Origin: Nonlabens xylanidelens
GTDB lineage: Bacteria; Bacteroidota; Bacteroidia; Flavobacteriales; Flavobacteriaceae
DNA: 64,000 nucleotides
Assembly (NCBI RefSeq): GCF_002934445.1
Contig: NZ_PTJE01000004.1
Coordinates: 62,001-126,000, forward strand
Reading direction: 5' to 3'
Each line of letters opens with the position of its first letter. Within the stretch, counting starts at the first letter, position 1. The notes under the pieces are model-generated. The model saw only the letters and a list, made by a program, of their open reading frames with translations. It did not search any database and was not told the origin of the DNA. The position numbers and the translations under genes are program-made. This document shows, piece after piece, positions 18,833-27,226 of the stretch.

Positions 18833-18836
18833 TAAT

Positions 18837-19715
18837 ATGGAATCAGTAAAAACATCTGTAGCACCACCTAAGGCAAAGGGCAAACCAAAATGGTTGCGCG
18901 TTAAATTACCTGTAGGTCAAAAATATAAAGAATTAAGAAGTACCGTAGAGAAGTATGATTTACATACCATCTGTACATCTGGTAGCTGCCCTAATATGGG
19001 TGAATGCTGGACAGAAGGAACTGCAACTTTCATGATTCTAGGTAATACCTGTACACGTTCTTGTGGTTTTTGTGGTGTAAAAACTGGAAGACCGGACACT
19101 GTGGACTGGGCAGAGCCTGAGAAAGTAGCACGTAGTATTAAATTAATGGGGATTAAACACGGTGTTATCACTAGTGTAGATCGTGATGATTTAAAAGATA
19201 TGGGGTCTATAATATGGAAGGAAACTGTTGCTGCCATAAGACGTATGAATCCTGAAACGACACTAGAAACTCTTATTCCAGATTTTCAAGGCAACACGCG
19301 TAATCTAGATCGCATCGTAGAGGCAAATCCAGAAGTGGTTTCTCACAACATGGAAACGGTAAGAAGATTAACTCGTGAGGTGCGTATACAGGCTAAGTAT
19401 GATACAAGCCTAGAAGTATTAAGATATCTAAAACAACAAGGTATCAACAGAACTAAATCTGGGATTATGCTGGGTCTAGGAGAGCTGGAAGAAGAGGTAA
19501 TCCAGACTATGAGAGATCTTAGAGATAATAATGTAGATGTGGTTACTATAGGTCAGTACCTACAGCCATCTAAGAAACATTTACCTGTAAAAGAATTTAT
19601 CACGCCAGAACAATTCAAGAAATATGAAACTATAGGTCTAGAAATGGGCTTTAGACATGTGGAGAGTGGCGCTCTAGTGAGAAGTTCTTACAAGGCACAC
19701 AAACATATTTTGTAA
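18837..19715 (+). CDS. lipA: Lipoyl synthase
   Basis: Radical-SAM enzyme that inserts two sulfurs into octanoylated lipoyl domains. Both iron-sulfur motifs are intact: CTSGSCPNMGEC for the auxiliary cluster and CTRSCGFC (CxxxCxxC) for the SAM cluster. The C-terminal RSSY motif (VRSSYKAHK) is present. Length 292 matches the family. A long inverted repeat lies just downstream. Confidence 0.97.
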   Translation: MESVKTSVAPPKAKGKPKWLRVKLPVGQKYKELRSTVEKYDLHTICTSGSCPNMGECWTEGTATFMILGNTCTRSCGFCGVKTGRPDTVDWAEPEKVARSIKLMGIKHGVITSVDRDDLKDMGSIIWKETVAAIRRMNPETTLETLIPDFQGNTRNLDRIVEANPEVVSHNMETVRRLTREVRIQAKYDTSLEVLRYLKQQGINRTKSGIMLGLGELEEEVIQTMRDLRDNNVDVVTIGQYLQPSKKHLPVKEFITPEQFKKYETIGLEMGFRHVESGALVRSSYKAHKHIL

Positions 19716-19743
19716 ACTCTACGTAGTTTACATAAAAACATAT

Positions 19744-19797
19744 GGAACCTTATTAAAGATAACTTCTACTTTAATGGTATTATCTTTAATAGGTTCC
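19744..19797. repeat. Long inverted repeat between lipA and gap
   Basis: Arms starting GGAACCTTATTAAAGATAA and ending TTATCTTTAATAGGTTCC pair over 18 bp with one bulged base around a loop of about 17. There is no T-run after it, so it is not a classical terminator. It occupies much of the 200-bp lipA-gap gap; nothing else is seen there. Confidence 0.75.
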
Positions 19798-19915
19798 ACT
19801 ATCTCAATTTAAAATTTCTGATAGTCATTCTGGTTTATTTTAATTTCAGGAATTTGCAGTATTCATAATTTTAACTCCAACTACTAGGAGGTTAAAAAGA
19901 AAATAATCTTATCAA

Positions 19916-20905
19916 ATGATTAAAGTAGCCATTAATGGATTCGGTCGTATAGGACGTACTTTTTTAAGAACGGTTTACAACGACCCTCAAATTGAAGTAG
20001 TAGCTATTAATGACCTCGCATCTACAGAGGTAATGGCACACCTCTTAAAATATGATTCTATTCACGGTATACTAGATGCTCAGGTTACTTTTGACGCAAA
20101 TTCTATTACCGTTAATGATCATAAAATCGCCTTTACACACCACCGCAATTTAGAAGATTTAAACTGGGACGGTATACACACGGTAATAGAATCTACTGGT
20201 AAATTTAAAACGAGAAAAGAATTACAAAAACACATTAACGCTGGCGCTGGAAAAGTAATCCTGAGCGCACCGCCTATAGAAGACGATATTAAAACAGTGG
20301 TTCTAGGTGTTAATGAGCATATATTAAATAAAGAAGATCTTATTTTCTCAAATGCCAGCTGTACGACAAATAATGCCGCTCCACTTATTAAAGTAATGAA
20401 TGAGCTTTGTGGCATAGAACAAGCATACATAACCACGGTACATAGTTATACCACCGACCAGAGCTTACACGATCAACCTCATAGAGATTTACGTAGAGCA
20501 AGAGCTGCTGGGCAGTCCATAGTACCTACCACCACTGGTGCTGCAAAGGCGCTAACTAGAATCTTCCCAGATTTAAATGATGTCATAGGTGGTTGTGGTA
20601 TCAGAGTACCAGTACCTAACGGTAGCCTGACTGACCTTACTATTAATGTAAAACGTGACACTTCTATAGAAGAGATTAATGATGCTTTTTCCGCTTTCGC
20701 GAAAGCGAATCCTACAACATTCTCCTTTACAAATGTTCCATTAGTATCGATAGATATATCAGGAAGCCCATATTCTTGCATATACGACTCATTAATGACT
20801 AGTGTGATAGGTAAAATGGTGAAAATTATAGGATGGTACGATAATGAAAGTGGGTATTCTCACCGATTAAGAGATATGGTAGTTTACGCCAAAAGCATAA
20901 AATAA
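19916..20905 (+). CDS. gap: Glyceraldehyde-3-phosphate dehydrogenase, type I
   Basis: NAD(P)-dependent phosphorylating dehydrogenase of glycolysis or gluconeogenesis. NGFGRIGR binds the cofactor; the catalytic Cys lies in SNASCTTNNAAP, and the catalytic His in TTVHSYTTDQ. The usual CTTNCLAP is CTTNNAAP here, a change seen in some second GAPDH copies; cofactor preference may differ. Length 329 is normal. A palindrome copy encodes FSAFAKANP. There is no obvious operon partner. Confidence 0.93.
   Translation: MIKVAINGFGRIGRTFLRTVYNDPQIEVVAINDLASTEVMAHLLKYDSIHGILDAQVTFDANSITVNDHKIAFTHHRNLEDLNWDGIHTVIESTGKFKTRKELQKHINAGAGKVILSAPPIEDDIKTVVLGVNEHILNKEDLIFSNASCTTNNAAPLIKVMNELCGIEQAYITTVHSYTTDQSLHDQPHRDLRRARAAGQSIVPTTTGAAKALTRIFPDLNDVIGGCGIRVPVPNGSLTDLTINVKRDTSIEEINDAFSAFAKANPTTFSFTNVPLVSIDISGSPYSCIYDSLMTSVIGKMVKIIGWYDNESGYSHRLRDMVVYAKSIK
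20692..20707. repeat. Iterated palindrome copy 6
   Basis: Exact copy inside gap, read as AFAKA. Confidence 0.95.
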
Positions 20906-20968
20906 GACATAACCCCTCGTAAAAACATCGTTTAAAAGCATTTATGATAAGATTATAATCGTTTTTTA

Positions 20969-20998
20969 TTTGAATAGAATCAAGTCCTTTTATATTTG
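20969..20998 (+). promoter_or_regulatory. Promoter of the hybrid histidine kinase
   Basis: TTTG at 20969-20972, an 18-base spacer and TATATTTG at 20991-20998 match the -33/-7 consensus. It supports the TTG start at 21017. Confidence 0.6.
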
Positions 20999-21016
20999 TC
21001 TACCTAATTAATAGAT

Positions 21017-23368
21017 TTGTCTTCTAGAGTTTTATACTTTATTGTAATGTGTTTATGCACTATTAGTTTTCTTCAAAAAGCTAATGGTCAAGAAGATTAT
21101 ATATCTAAACCTAATCAACAACTTGCTGTTGATTTAATGTTAGAAAAGGCACAACTTGCTCTACAAAGAGCAAATTACATCGAAGCCGATAATTTAATCA
21201 CTGGCGCTACCGACATAGCAAAAGATTCTTCCATTTATGCTCAAACTCAATTATTAAGAGTTTCTTACTTAAATAAAACAGGTCAATTAAAAAATGCTAG
21301 CGAGGTTATTAAAAGAATCGCTCCTTATTTTGATAAATCTTCTCTAGGTAATGCACAATTATTACTTTTAAAGTCAGATGTACTTATTAGATCTAACCAA
21401 TTAGTCCATGCTAAAGAAGAGATTACAAATGCGCAATTAATTCTAGCACAAACTAAAAACGAAAATCTCAATGCTATTTTAAAATTAAGAATAGCACAAT
21501 TAAACCTAAGGATCAATAAGGTAGATGAGGCCAGAGAATCGTTTATAGAATTATTACCTCATCTTAAAAATAACAACCAGCACTACTCTACTGCACAAGT
21601 GAGTCTAGAACTAGCTCAAATAGCTGCTGGAAAAGGAGAGTTGAATTTATCCAAAGAATACACACAACAAAGTATTTCCATAGCAGAAAAATATCAATTT
21701 AACGATATCTTAAAAAATGGCTTTTACCTCTATTCAGAGTTATTAGAACAACAAGGCGATTATAAAAGTAGCATCTCTTATCTACAGAAATACACCGAGC
21801 TCACTAAGAAAGATATGAATTCTATGGTTTCTAATGAAGAGCTTCTAGAATTTAAGAAACTTAAGGAAGAGAATGAAGCCCTGGTGGTATCCAACAATGA
21901 AAAAGCGAGAGAACTAAAAGGTAAAGACACATCTTATATATTATTATGTGTTTTTATCACACTACTCTCTTTGTTAACTTTATCATTATTTAAGAATAAC
22001 AAATTAAGAGCAAAGAGTAATCATGTGCTAGAAGATAAAAACTCTGCTCTTATAGATGAAAGGGATAGAGCTCAAGATGCTGCAAAAATAAAGGCAGATT
22101 TCCTATCTACCATAACGCATGAGTTAAGAACACCTATGTATGCTGTTACTGGTCTTACCCATTTATTATTAGAAACAGATCCTAGAATAGATCAAAAAGA
22201 ACACTTAGAAACGTTACAATCCTCAGGAGAATATTTATTATCACTTATTGATAATATACTCGATTTCAACAAGCTAGAAGCTAACAAAGTTGAATTAGAA
22301 GCCATTCCATTTGACCTAAATAAAAGGGTAAATGATATAAGCCTATCTTTAAAAGGACAAGCTACAGATCAAAGAAATAATCTTCATATTCAATATGATG
22401 ATAACATACCATCTAGATTACAAGGTGACCCAGTTAAAATATCACAGATCTTAATCAACCTGATGGGTAATGCTATCAAGTTTACCAAAGATGGAGATGT
22501 ATGGGTAAGGGCTCATAAAATAAACACCATTGAGGATAAATGCCTTATAAAATTTGAAGTAGAAGATAACGGTAAAGGAATTTCTGAAGAGAAACAACAA
22601 GCGATTTTTGAAAACTTTACGCAAGAAGGGTCTAGTACAACTAGAGAATATGGTGGTACAGGTTTAGGCCTAGCTATCGTAAAGAATCTAGTAGAATTAA
22701 TGGGCGGCTCAGTTCAACTAGACAGTAAAGTAGGAATAGGTAGTAAATTCACTTTTGAAATATGGTTTGACCTACCAGACTCTAACAGGTTCTTTAACGA
22801 GAATCATTATCCTGAAACAAGTAATATCACTCACTCTACAACAACCACTATTACCGGTCATAAAGAAGTAATCTTACCTAATATAGATTTAAATATTCCT
22901 AAAAAGAACGAATATAGCGATCCTGAAGTGACAAAGTCAGAAAAAACCAAGGATGAAGTGATAAGCTCTAAACCAGCGTCACCCACTGAGTTATTGAACA
23001 AACGCATATTAATAGTAGAGGACAACAAGATCAATCAAATGATCACTAGAAAGATTCTTGAAGGTAAGAATTTCACATGCGAGGTTGCTAATAACGGTGA
23101 AGAAGCGGTGATAGCGGCAAAAACCAGAAAGTACGACCTAATACTTATGGACGTTCACATGCCCATAAAAGATGGAAAAGAAGCTACTAGAGACATAAGG
23201 AGCTTTGACAGAGAGATTCCTATAATAGCACTCACAGCGGTAACTTTAAACGATTCTGAAAAAGAATTCTACGAAATAGGTTTTGATGATATCATCCCAA
23301 AACCATTTAAAATGGATGAGTTTTTTGAAAAGATTCAAAAAGCATTTTCTAATTTTGAAGTTCTATAA
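21017..23368 (+). CDS. TPR-containing hybrid sensor histidine kinase
   Basis: 783 residues. The TTG start gives a good signal peptide (VLYFIVMCLCTISFLQKANG); an in-frame ATG ten codons later would shorten it. A periplasmic TPR-like helical region (about 30-285) leads to one membrane helix (about 305-325). Then follow HisKA with H368 in TITHELRTPMYAV, HATPase with NLMGNAIKFT, DNGKGI and GGTGLGLAI, a linker, and a C-terminal receiver domain with D712 in LILMDVHMP and K in PKPF. No output DNA-binding domain is present, so a partner is encoded elsewhere. It overlaps lpxK by 6 bases at the convergent end. Confidence 0.92.
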   Translation: MSSRVLYFIVMCLCTISFLQKANGQEDYISKPNQQLAVDLMLEKAQLALQRANYIEADNLITGATDIAKDSSIYAQTQLLRVSYLNKTGQLKNASEVIKRIAPYFDKSSLGNAQLLLLKSDVLIRSNQLVHAKEEITNAQLILAQTKNENLNAILKLRIAQLNLRINKVDEARESFIELLPHLKNNNQHYSTAQVSLELAQIAAGKGELNLSKEYTQQSISIAEKYQFNDILKNGFYLYSELLEQQGDYKSSISYLQKYTELTKKDMNSMVSNEELLEFKKLKEENEALVVSNNEKARELKGKDTSYILLCVFITLLSLLTLSLFKNNKLRAKSNHVLEDKNSALIDERDRAQDAAKIKADFLSTITHELRTPMYAVTGLTHLLLETDPRIDQKEHLETLQSSGEYLLSLIDNILDFNKLEANKVELEAIPFDLNKRVNDISLSLKGQATDQRNNLHIQYDDNIPSRLQGDPVKISQILINLMGNAIKFTKDGDVWVRAHKINTIEDKCLIKFEVEDNGKGISEEKQQAIFENFTQEGSSTTREYGGTGLGLAIVKNLVELMGGSVQLDSKVGIGSKFTFEIWFDLPDSNRFFNENHYPETSNITHSTTTTITGHKEVILPNIDLNIPKKNEYSDPEVTKSEKTKDEVISSKPASPTELLNKRILIVEDNKINQMITRKILEGKNFTCEVANNGEEAVIAAKTRKYDLILMDVHMPIKDGKEATRDIRSFDREIPIIALTAVTLNDSEKEFYEIGFDDIIPKPFKMDEFFEKIQKAFSNFEVL

Positions 23369-24331
23369 ACTAGGTTCTTTCCCTATAAACTTAGTCTGTA
23401 TAGGTAAATACATAACGTTACTTAAATCATAATTCCTTAGCCTCACGTAATCTTTCTCGGTAGTAATAACTATTTTTTTACTTCTAATAAGCTCTACTTC
23501 TTCATTTGTAAAATTATGATGATCTGTATATTTAAGATGATCTACAGTTATAAATTTCTTCAAATATTCTATGAAAGGTATAGGGTTTGCAATACCAGTC
23601 ACGACCGATACTTCTAATCCTTTAAAATCACTAAGATTTTTAGAATCATTAGCTCCGTAAACAAAATCATCATAGGCTATGTAAGAGAAACACAATTGCT
23701 GAGATGGCAACAATTGTAGCTTTTGTTTAATCTTAAGAGTATCTTCAACACTAATGGAAGACGGGCATTTAGTAACTACGACAGTTTGTGCACGTTTTGC
23801 ACCACTTCGAGACTCTCTTAGATTACCAGCCGGTAACAAATAATCATCTTTATATAGATTACCATAGCTAGTCAATAAGACATAATGACTCGCCTTTACA
23901 TGTCTGTGCTGGTATGCATCATCTAATAAAATAAGATCTAAATCATGATTCTTTAATAGATTATTAATTCCATCTACTCGCTTTTCACAAACAGCACTCA
24001 CGATCAAATTTTTAAACTTAAGTTTAATTTGTAAAGGCTCATCTCCTACTTTTTCTACCGTATCATTTAGATTTATTTCAATATAACCAGACGTCCTCCT
24101 ACCATATCCACGACTTAGCACACCTAACTTTAAATCTTTATTTTTCTTTATAAAATACTCGATCATAGGTGTTTTACCAGTACCACCAGTACTTAAATTA
24201 CCCACGGCTATTATAGGTATATCAAATTCATGTTGTTCTATTATACCTTTATTAAAGGCATAATTGCGCAATGAAGTAATTCCATCATAAACTATGGAAA
24301 ATGGATATAATAAAAGTCTCAAATTTTGCAT
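23363..24331 (-). CDS. lpxK: Tetraacyldisaccharide 4'-kinase
   Basis: Phosphorylates the lipid A precursor at the 4' position at the inner membrane. The Walker-A-like motif GNLSTGGTGKTPMIEY is complete, followed by LGVLSRGYGRRTSG and LLDDAYQHRHV, all hallmarks of LpxK. Length 322 is typical. The N-terminal segment LRLLLYPFSIVYDGIT is the membrane-associated helix. The gene is divergent from the Nif3-like gene with a 47-base gap. Confidence 0.94.
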   Translation of the reverse strand: MQNLRLLLYPFSIVYDGITSLRNYAFNKGIIEQHEFDIPIIAVGNLSTGGTGKTPMIEYFIKKNKDLKLGVLSRGYGRRTSGYIEINLNDTVEKVGDEPLQIKLKFKNLIVSAVCEKRVDGINNLLKNHDLDLILLDDAYQHRHVKASHYVLLTSYGNLYKDDYLLPAGNLRESRSGAKRAQTVVVTKCPSSISVEDTLKIKQKLQLLPSQQLCFSYIAYDDFVYGANDSKNLSDFKGLEVSVVTGIANPIPFIEYLKKFITVDHLKYTDHHNFTNEEVELIRSKKIVITTEKDYVRLRNYDLSNVMYLPIQTKFIGKEPSL

Positions 24332-24378
24332 GAGCTCAAAAGTAGGTTAATTTTACAACAGACATAAATAGTACCATT

Positions 24379-25470
24379 ATGAAAATTAAAGATGTTATCT
24401 CACATCTAGAACTACTTGCTCCTAGACACTATGCAGAAGATTTTGACAACACAGGCTTATTAACCGGTGATAAAAACACCGATTTATCAGGTATTCTAGT
24501 CACTCTAGATTGTTTAGAAAACGTTGTCGATGAAGCTATTGAAAATAATTGTAATCTAATTGTAAGTTTCCACCCCATTATATTTTCTGGTTTAAAACAC
24601 TTACAACCTAGCGATTATGTACGCAGTGCTGTTGTTAAGGCTATTAAAAACGATATAGCCATATACGCAACTCATACCGCACTGGACGTCACAAAAGGTG
24701 GTGTAAGCTATAGAATGGCTCAAGAAATGGGACTAAATAAAGTAAAAACACTACTTCCTAAATCACAATTAATAAAAAAACTGGTAACATATATACCTGC
24801 TAACTCATTTGAAGAGGTTAAAGAAGCATTATTTAATGCCGGTGCAGGATCATTAGGTAATTATACAGATTGTAGTTTTTCTATTTCGGGAATAGGGACA
24901 TTTAAGGGAAATGAAGATAGCAAACCTAAAATTGGAGAAAAATTAAACCGGGAGAACATAGAAGAAAAGATGCTTTCTATTACATTTTTACCTCATTTAG
25001 AAAGTACGATAAAAGCCGCATTAATCCATTCCCACCCATATGAAGAGGTATCTTTTGAAATTTCTACGCTAGAAAACAGTTATCAAAACATAGGAATGGG
25101 CACAATCGGTGAGCTGCCAGAAAGCCTGAGTGTAGAAGAATTTTTACAAAAAACAAAGACCGTATTTAAAACTGGAGTTGTTAGAAGCTCGCTTTCGCGA
25201 AAGCGGAACATTAAAAAAGTCGCACTGCTAGGAGGCTCTGGAGCGTTTGCAATAAAAAATGCTATTCAATCAGGTGCTGACGCTTACATCACAGCCGATC
25301 TAAAATATCACGATTTCTTTCAAGGTCAAGACATCCTATTATGTGATGTGGGACATTATGAAAGCGAGCAGTTTACAAAAAACCTTTTACATGAATATCT
25401 TACAGAAAAATTTAGTAGTTTTGCAGTCCTTTGTGCACAAGCGCGAACAAACCCAGTTAATTATTTTTAA
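24379..25470 (+). CDS. Nif3-like dinuclear metal centre protein
   Basis: Member of the NIF3/YbgI family, hexameric proteins with a two-metal site; the reaction is unsettled (GTP cyclohydrolase I type 2-like activities have been reported for relatives). Metal ligands are visible in SFHPIIFSGLKHL, ATHTALDV, GADAYITADLKYHD and CDVGHYESE. Length 363 matches the long form with a central inserted PII-like domain. The palindrome at 25190 encodes SLSRKRN. It is followed after 3 bases by a coiled-coil gene, a common Bacteroidota pair. Confidence 0.9.
   Translation: MKIKDVISHLELLAPRHYAEDFDNTGLLTGDKNTDLSGILVTLDCLENVVDEAIENNCNLIVSFHPIIFSGLKHLQPSDYVRSAVVKAIKNDIAIYATHTALDVTKGGVSYRMAQEMGLNKVKTLLPKSQLIKKLVTYIPANSFEEVKEALFNAGAGSLGNYTDCSFSISGIGTFKGNEDSKPKIGEKLNRENIEEKMLSITFLPHLESTIKAALIHSHPYEEVSFEISTLENSYQNIGMGTIGELPESLSVEEFLQKTKTVFKTGVVRSSLSRKRNIKKVALLGGSGAFAIKNAIQSGADAYITADLKYHDFFQGQDILLCDVGHYESEQFTKNLLHEYLTEKFSSFAVLCAQARTNPVNYF
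25190..25205. repeat. Iterated palindrome copy 7
   Basis: Exact copy inside the Nif3-like gene, read as LSRKR. Confidence 0.95.
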
Positions 25471-25473
25471 AAG

Positions 25474-26253
25474 ATGGCAAAAAAGACCGAGGCTACTGTA
25501 GAAGATAAGTTAAGAGAACTTTACAATCTACAATTAATCGATTCTAGAATAGATGAGATACGCAATGTGCGTGGTGAATTACCTCTAGAAGTACAAGATC
25601 TTGAAGATGAAGTAGAAGGATTAAAAACTCGACTGTCTAAATTAGACGCACATTCTGATGAACTTAGTGAAAACATTAAGTCCAAAAAGAATTTAATTGA
25701 AGAGGCCAAAGCCCTGATTACAAAATATACAGATCAACAAAAAAACGTACGTAACAACCGTGAGTTCAATTCTCTTTCTAAAGAAATGGAATTTCAAGAA
25801 CTAGAAATGGAACTTGCTGAAAAACATATACGTGAATTCAAAGCTCAAATAGAGCAACAAAAAGAGGTTATCGATAAAAGTAAGAAGCGTCTTGCTGATA
25901 AAACTGACCACTTAAAGCATAAGAAATCTGAACTAGAAGAGATCCTTAAGGAAACTCAAAAAGAAGAAGAAAACCTTATGAAGATGAGCGAGGATCATGC
26001 AAAATCAATCGAAGAAAGGTTAATCAAGGCATATACTCGTATCAGAACAAGCGTAAAGAACGGTCTTGCAGTTGTACCTATTGAAAGAGGTGCTTCTGGT
26101 GGTTCTTACTTTACTATACCGCCACAAGTACAAGTAGAAATCGCAAGTCGCAAGAAAATCATTACAGATGAGCATTCTGGTAGAATTCTTGTAGATGCTG
26201 CTCTTGCATATGAACAAGTAGAAAAAATGGATAAAGTATTTGCTAAATTATAG
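25474..26253 (+). CDS. Coiled-coil protein of the C4 zinc-ribbon family, ribbon cysteines lost
   Basis: The 259-residue protein is mainly long coiled coil (about 10-180), then a C-terminal region with IPPQVQVEIASRKKIITDEH and SGRILVD. In the family (DUF164, zf-RING_7) the last part normally carries two CxxC pairs; here no Cys remains, with ITDEHSGRIL in place of the usual IC..CGRIL. The function is unknown. Its position directly after the Nif3-like gene is conserved in many Bacteroidota. A strong terminator follows. Confidence 0.8.
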   Translation: MAKKTEATVEDKLRELYNLQLIDSRIDEIRNVRGELPLEVQDLEDEVEGLKTRLSKLDAHSDELSENIKSKKNLIEEAKALITKYTDQQKNVRNNREFNSLSKEMEFQELEMELAEKHIREFKAQIEQQKEVIDKSKKRLADKTDHLKHKKSELEEILKETQKEEENLMKMSEDHAKSIEERLIKAYTRIRTSVKNGLAVVPIERGASGGSYFTIPPQVQVEIASRKKIITDEHSGRILVDAALAYEQVEKMDKVFAKL

Positions 26254-26275
26254 TAAAACTTTTTTCTTCATATTT

Positions 26276-26310
26276 AATCCCTTTATTTTTTTAATAAAGG
26301 GATTTTTTTT
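26276..26310 (+). terminator. Intrinsic terminator after the Nif3 operon
   Basis: Stem AATCCCTTTATT paired with AATAAAGGGATT around a 5-base loop, followed by a run of six further T. Confidence 0.88.
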
Positions 26311-26378
26311 ATTTAACCCTTTTTTAATACACTTCATGAAGAGCTAATCCTATTTTTATCGTTTAAAACTTATAGTAA

Positions 26379-27032
26379 ATGAAAATAGTATCAATTTTAA
26401 TTATGATGTTCCTAGCATCTAATTGTAACGAACAAGATAATAACGCCTCACAAACTGCTGTTAATACTGACCCTATTGAGGTTCCTTCTCAAGAAGGTAT
26501 GGAAAGAGCTTATTTTGCAAGTGGTTGTTTCTGGTGTGTAGAAGAAATATATGAAGGCGTAATAGGTGTTAGTGAATCTATTTCTGGCTATTCTGGTGGC
26601 CACACTCAAAATCCTACCTATGAAGACAGTAATACTGGTAAAACGGGACATGCTGAAACTAATGAAATCATATACGACCCTAGCGTCGTTTCTTTTAAAA
26701 CACTAGTAGATGTTTACTTTGCTTCTCAAAACATAGAACAAGTTAATGGTCAGGGTCCTGATCATGGTTCTCAATATAGAAGTATTATTTTTTATCAAAA
26801 TGATGATCAGAAAAAAATTATTGAAGATAAAATTACCAGCTTAACACAAGAAGGATTCAGTATTGGAGCCGAGGTAAAACCTTTTCAAAAATTCTGGATT
26901 GCCGAAGATTACCACCAAGATTATGCAAAACTGCACCCTACACACGGTTATATAAGAGGAGTATCTATACCTAGATTTAGAAAATTTGCTCAAAAAATGC
27001 CGCAAGTAATTAAACCAGAAGCACAACATTAA
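26379..27032 (+). CDS. msrA: Peptide-methionine (S)-S-oxide reductase, lipoprotein form
   Basis: Repairs S-methionine sulfoxide in oxidised proteins. The active site GCFWCVEEIYEGVIGV is intact, and SGYSGGHTQNPTYEDS and YHQDYAKLHP are conserved. The first 20 residues (ISILIMMFLASNC type, Cys near position 17) form a lipoprotein signal, so this copy acts in the periplasm. Length 217 matches MsrA plus this leader. The asnB attenuator begins 67 bases downstream. Confidence 0.94.
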   Translation: MKIVSILIMMFLASNCNEQDNNASQTAVNTDPIEVPSQEGMERAYFASGCFWCVEEIYEGVIGVSESISGYSGGHTQNPTYEDSNTGKTGHAETNEIIYDPSVVSFKTLVDVYFASQNIEQVNGQGPDHGSQYRSIIFYQNDDQKKIIEDKITSLTQEGFSIGAEVKPFQKFWIAEDYHQDYAKLHPTHGYIRGVSIPRFRKFAQKMPQVIKPEAQH

Positions 27033-27064
27033 AAGTAAAACGAACAATTTATCTCAAGAGAAAC

Positions 27065-27094
27065 TTGTTCCTTTCAACATTTTAATTACATTTG
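27065..27094 (+). promoter_or_regulatory. Promoter of the asnB leader
   Basis: TTG at 27065-27067, a 19-base spacer and TACATTTG at 27087-27094. The leader-peptide ATG is 4 bases downstream, so transcription would start at or beside it. Confidence 0.7.
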
Positions 27095-27098
27095 TCTT

Positions 27099-27149
27099 AT
27101 GTCATTAAATAATAATATCAGAATCAATAATAATTCTTTACAAACGTAA
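27099..27149 (+). CDS. Asn-rich leader peptide of asnB
   Basis: A 16-codon frame encodes MSLNNNIRINNNSLQT, with six Asn codons in two runs of three. It sits between a consensus promoter and an intrinsic terminator, directly upstream of asparagine synthetase. The segment across its stop codon (27145-27156) can pair with the terminator's 5' arm and loop (27186-27195), which would form an antiterminator. By analogy with trp and his leaders, a shortage of Asn-tRNA should stall the ribosome and let transcription run into asnB. The coding role is inferred; the composition and placement are direct observations. Confidence 0.8.
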   Translation: MSLNNNIRINNNSLQT

Positions 27150-27178
27150 GGGGTAGAATCTGGTATTTTAATATATTC

Positions 27179-27209
27179 AAAAGGTCTACCTAACGGTAGG
27201 CCTTTTTTC
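27179..27209 (+). terminator. asnB attenuator terminator
   Basis: Stem AAGGTCTACC with GGTAGGCCTT (one G-U pair), loop TAAC, then a T-run. It is 17 bases upstream of asnB and nearly identical to the trp attenuator terminator. Confidence 0.85.
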
Positions 27210-27226
27210 ATTTAAAAAAACAAATT

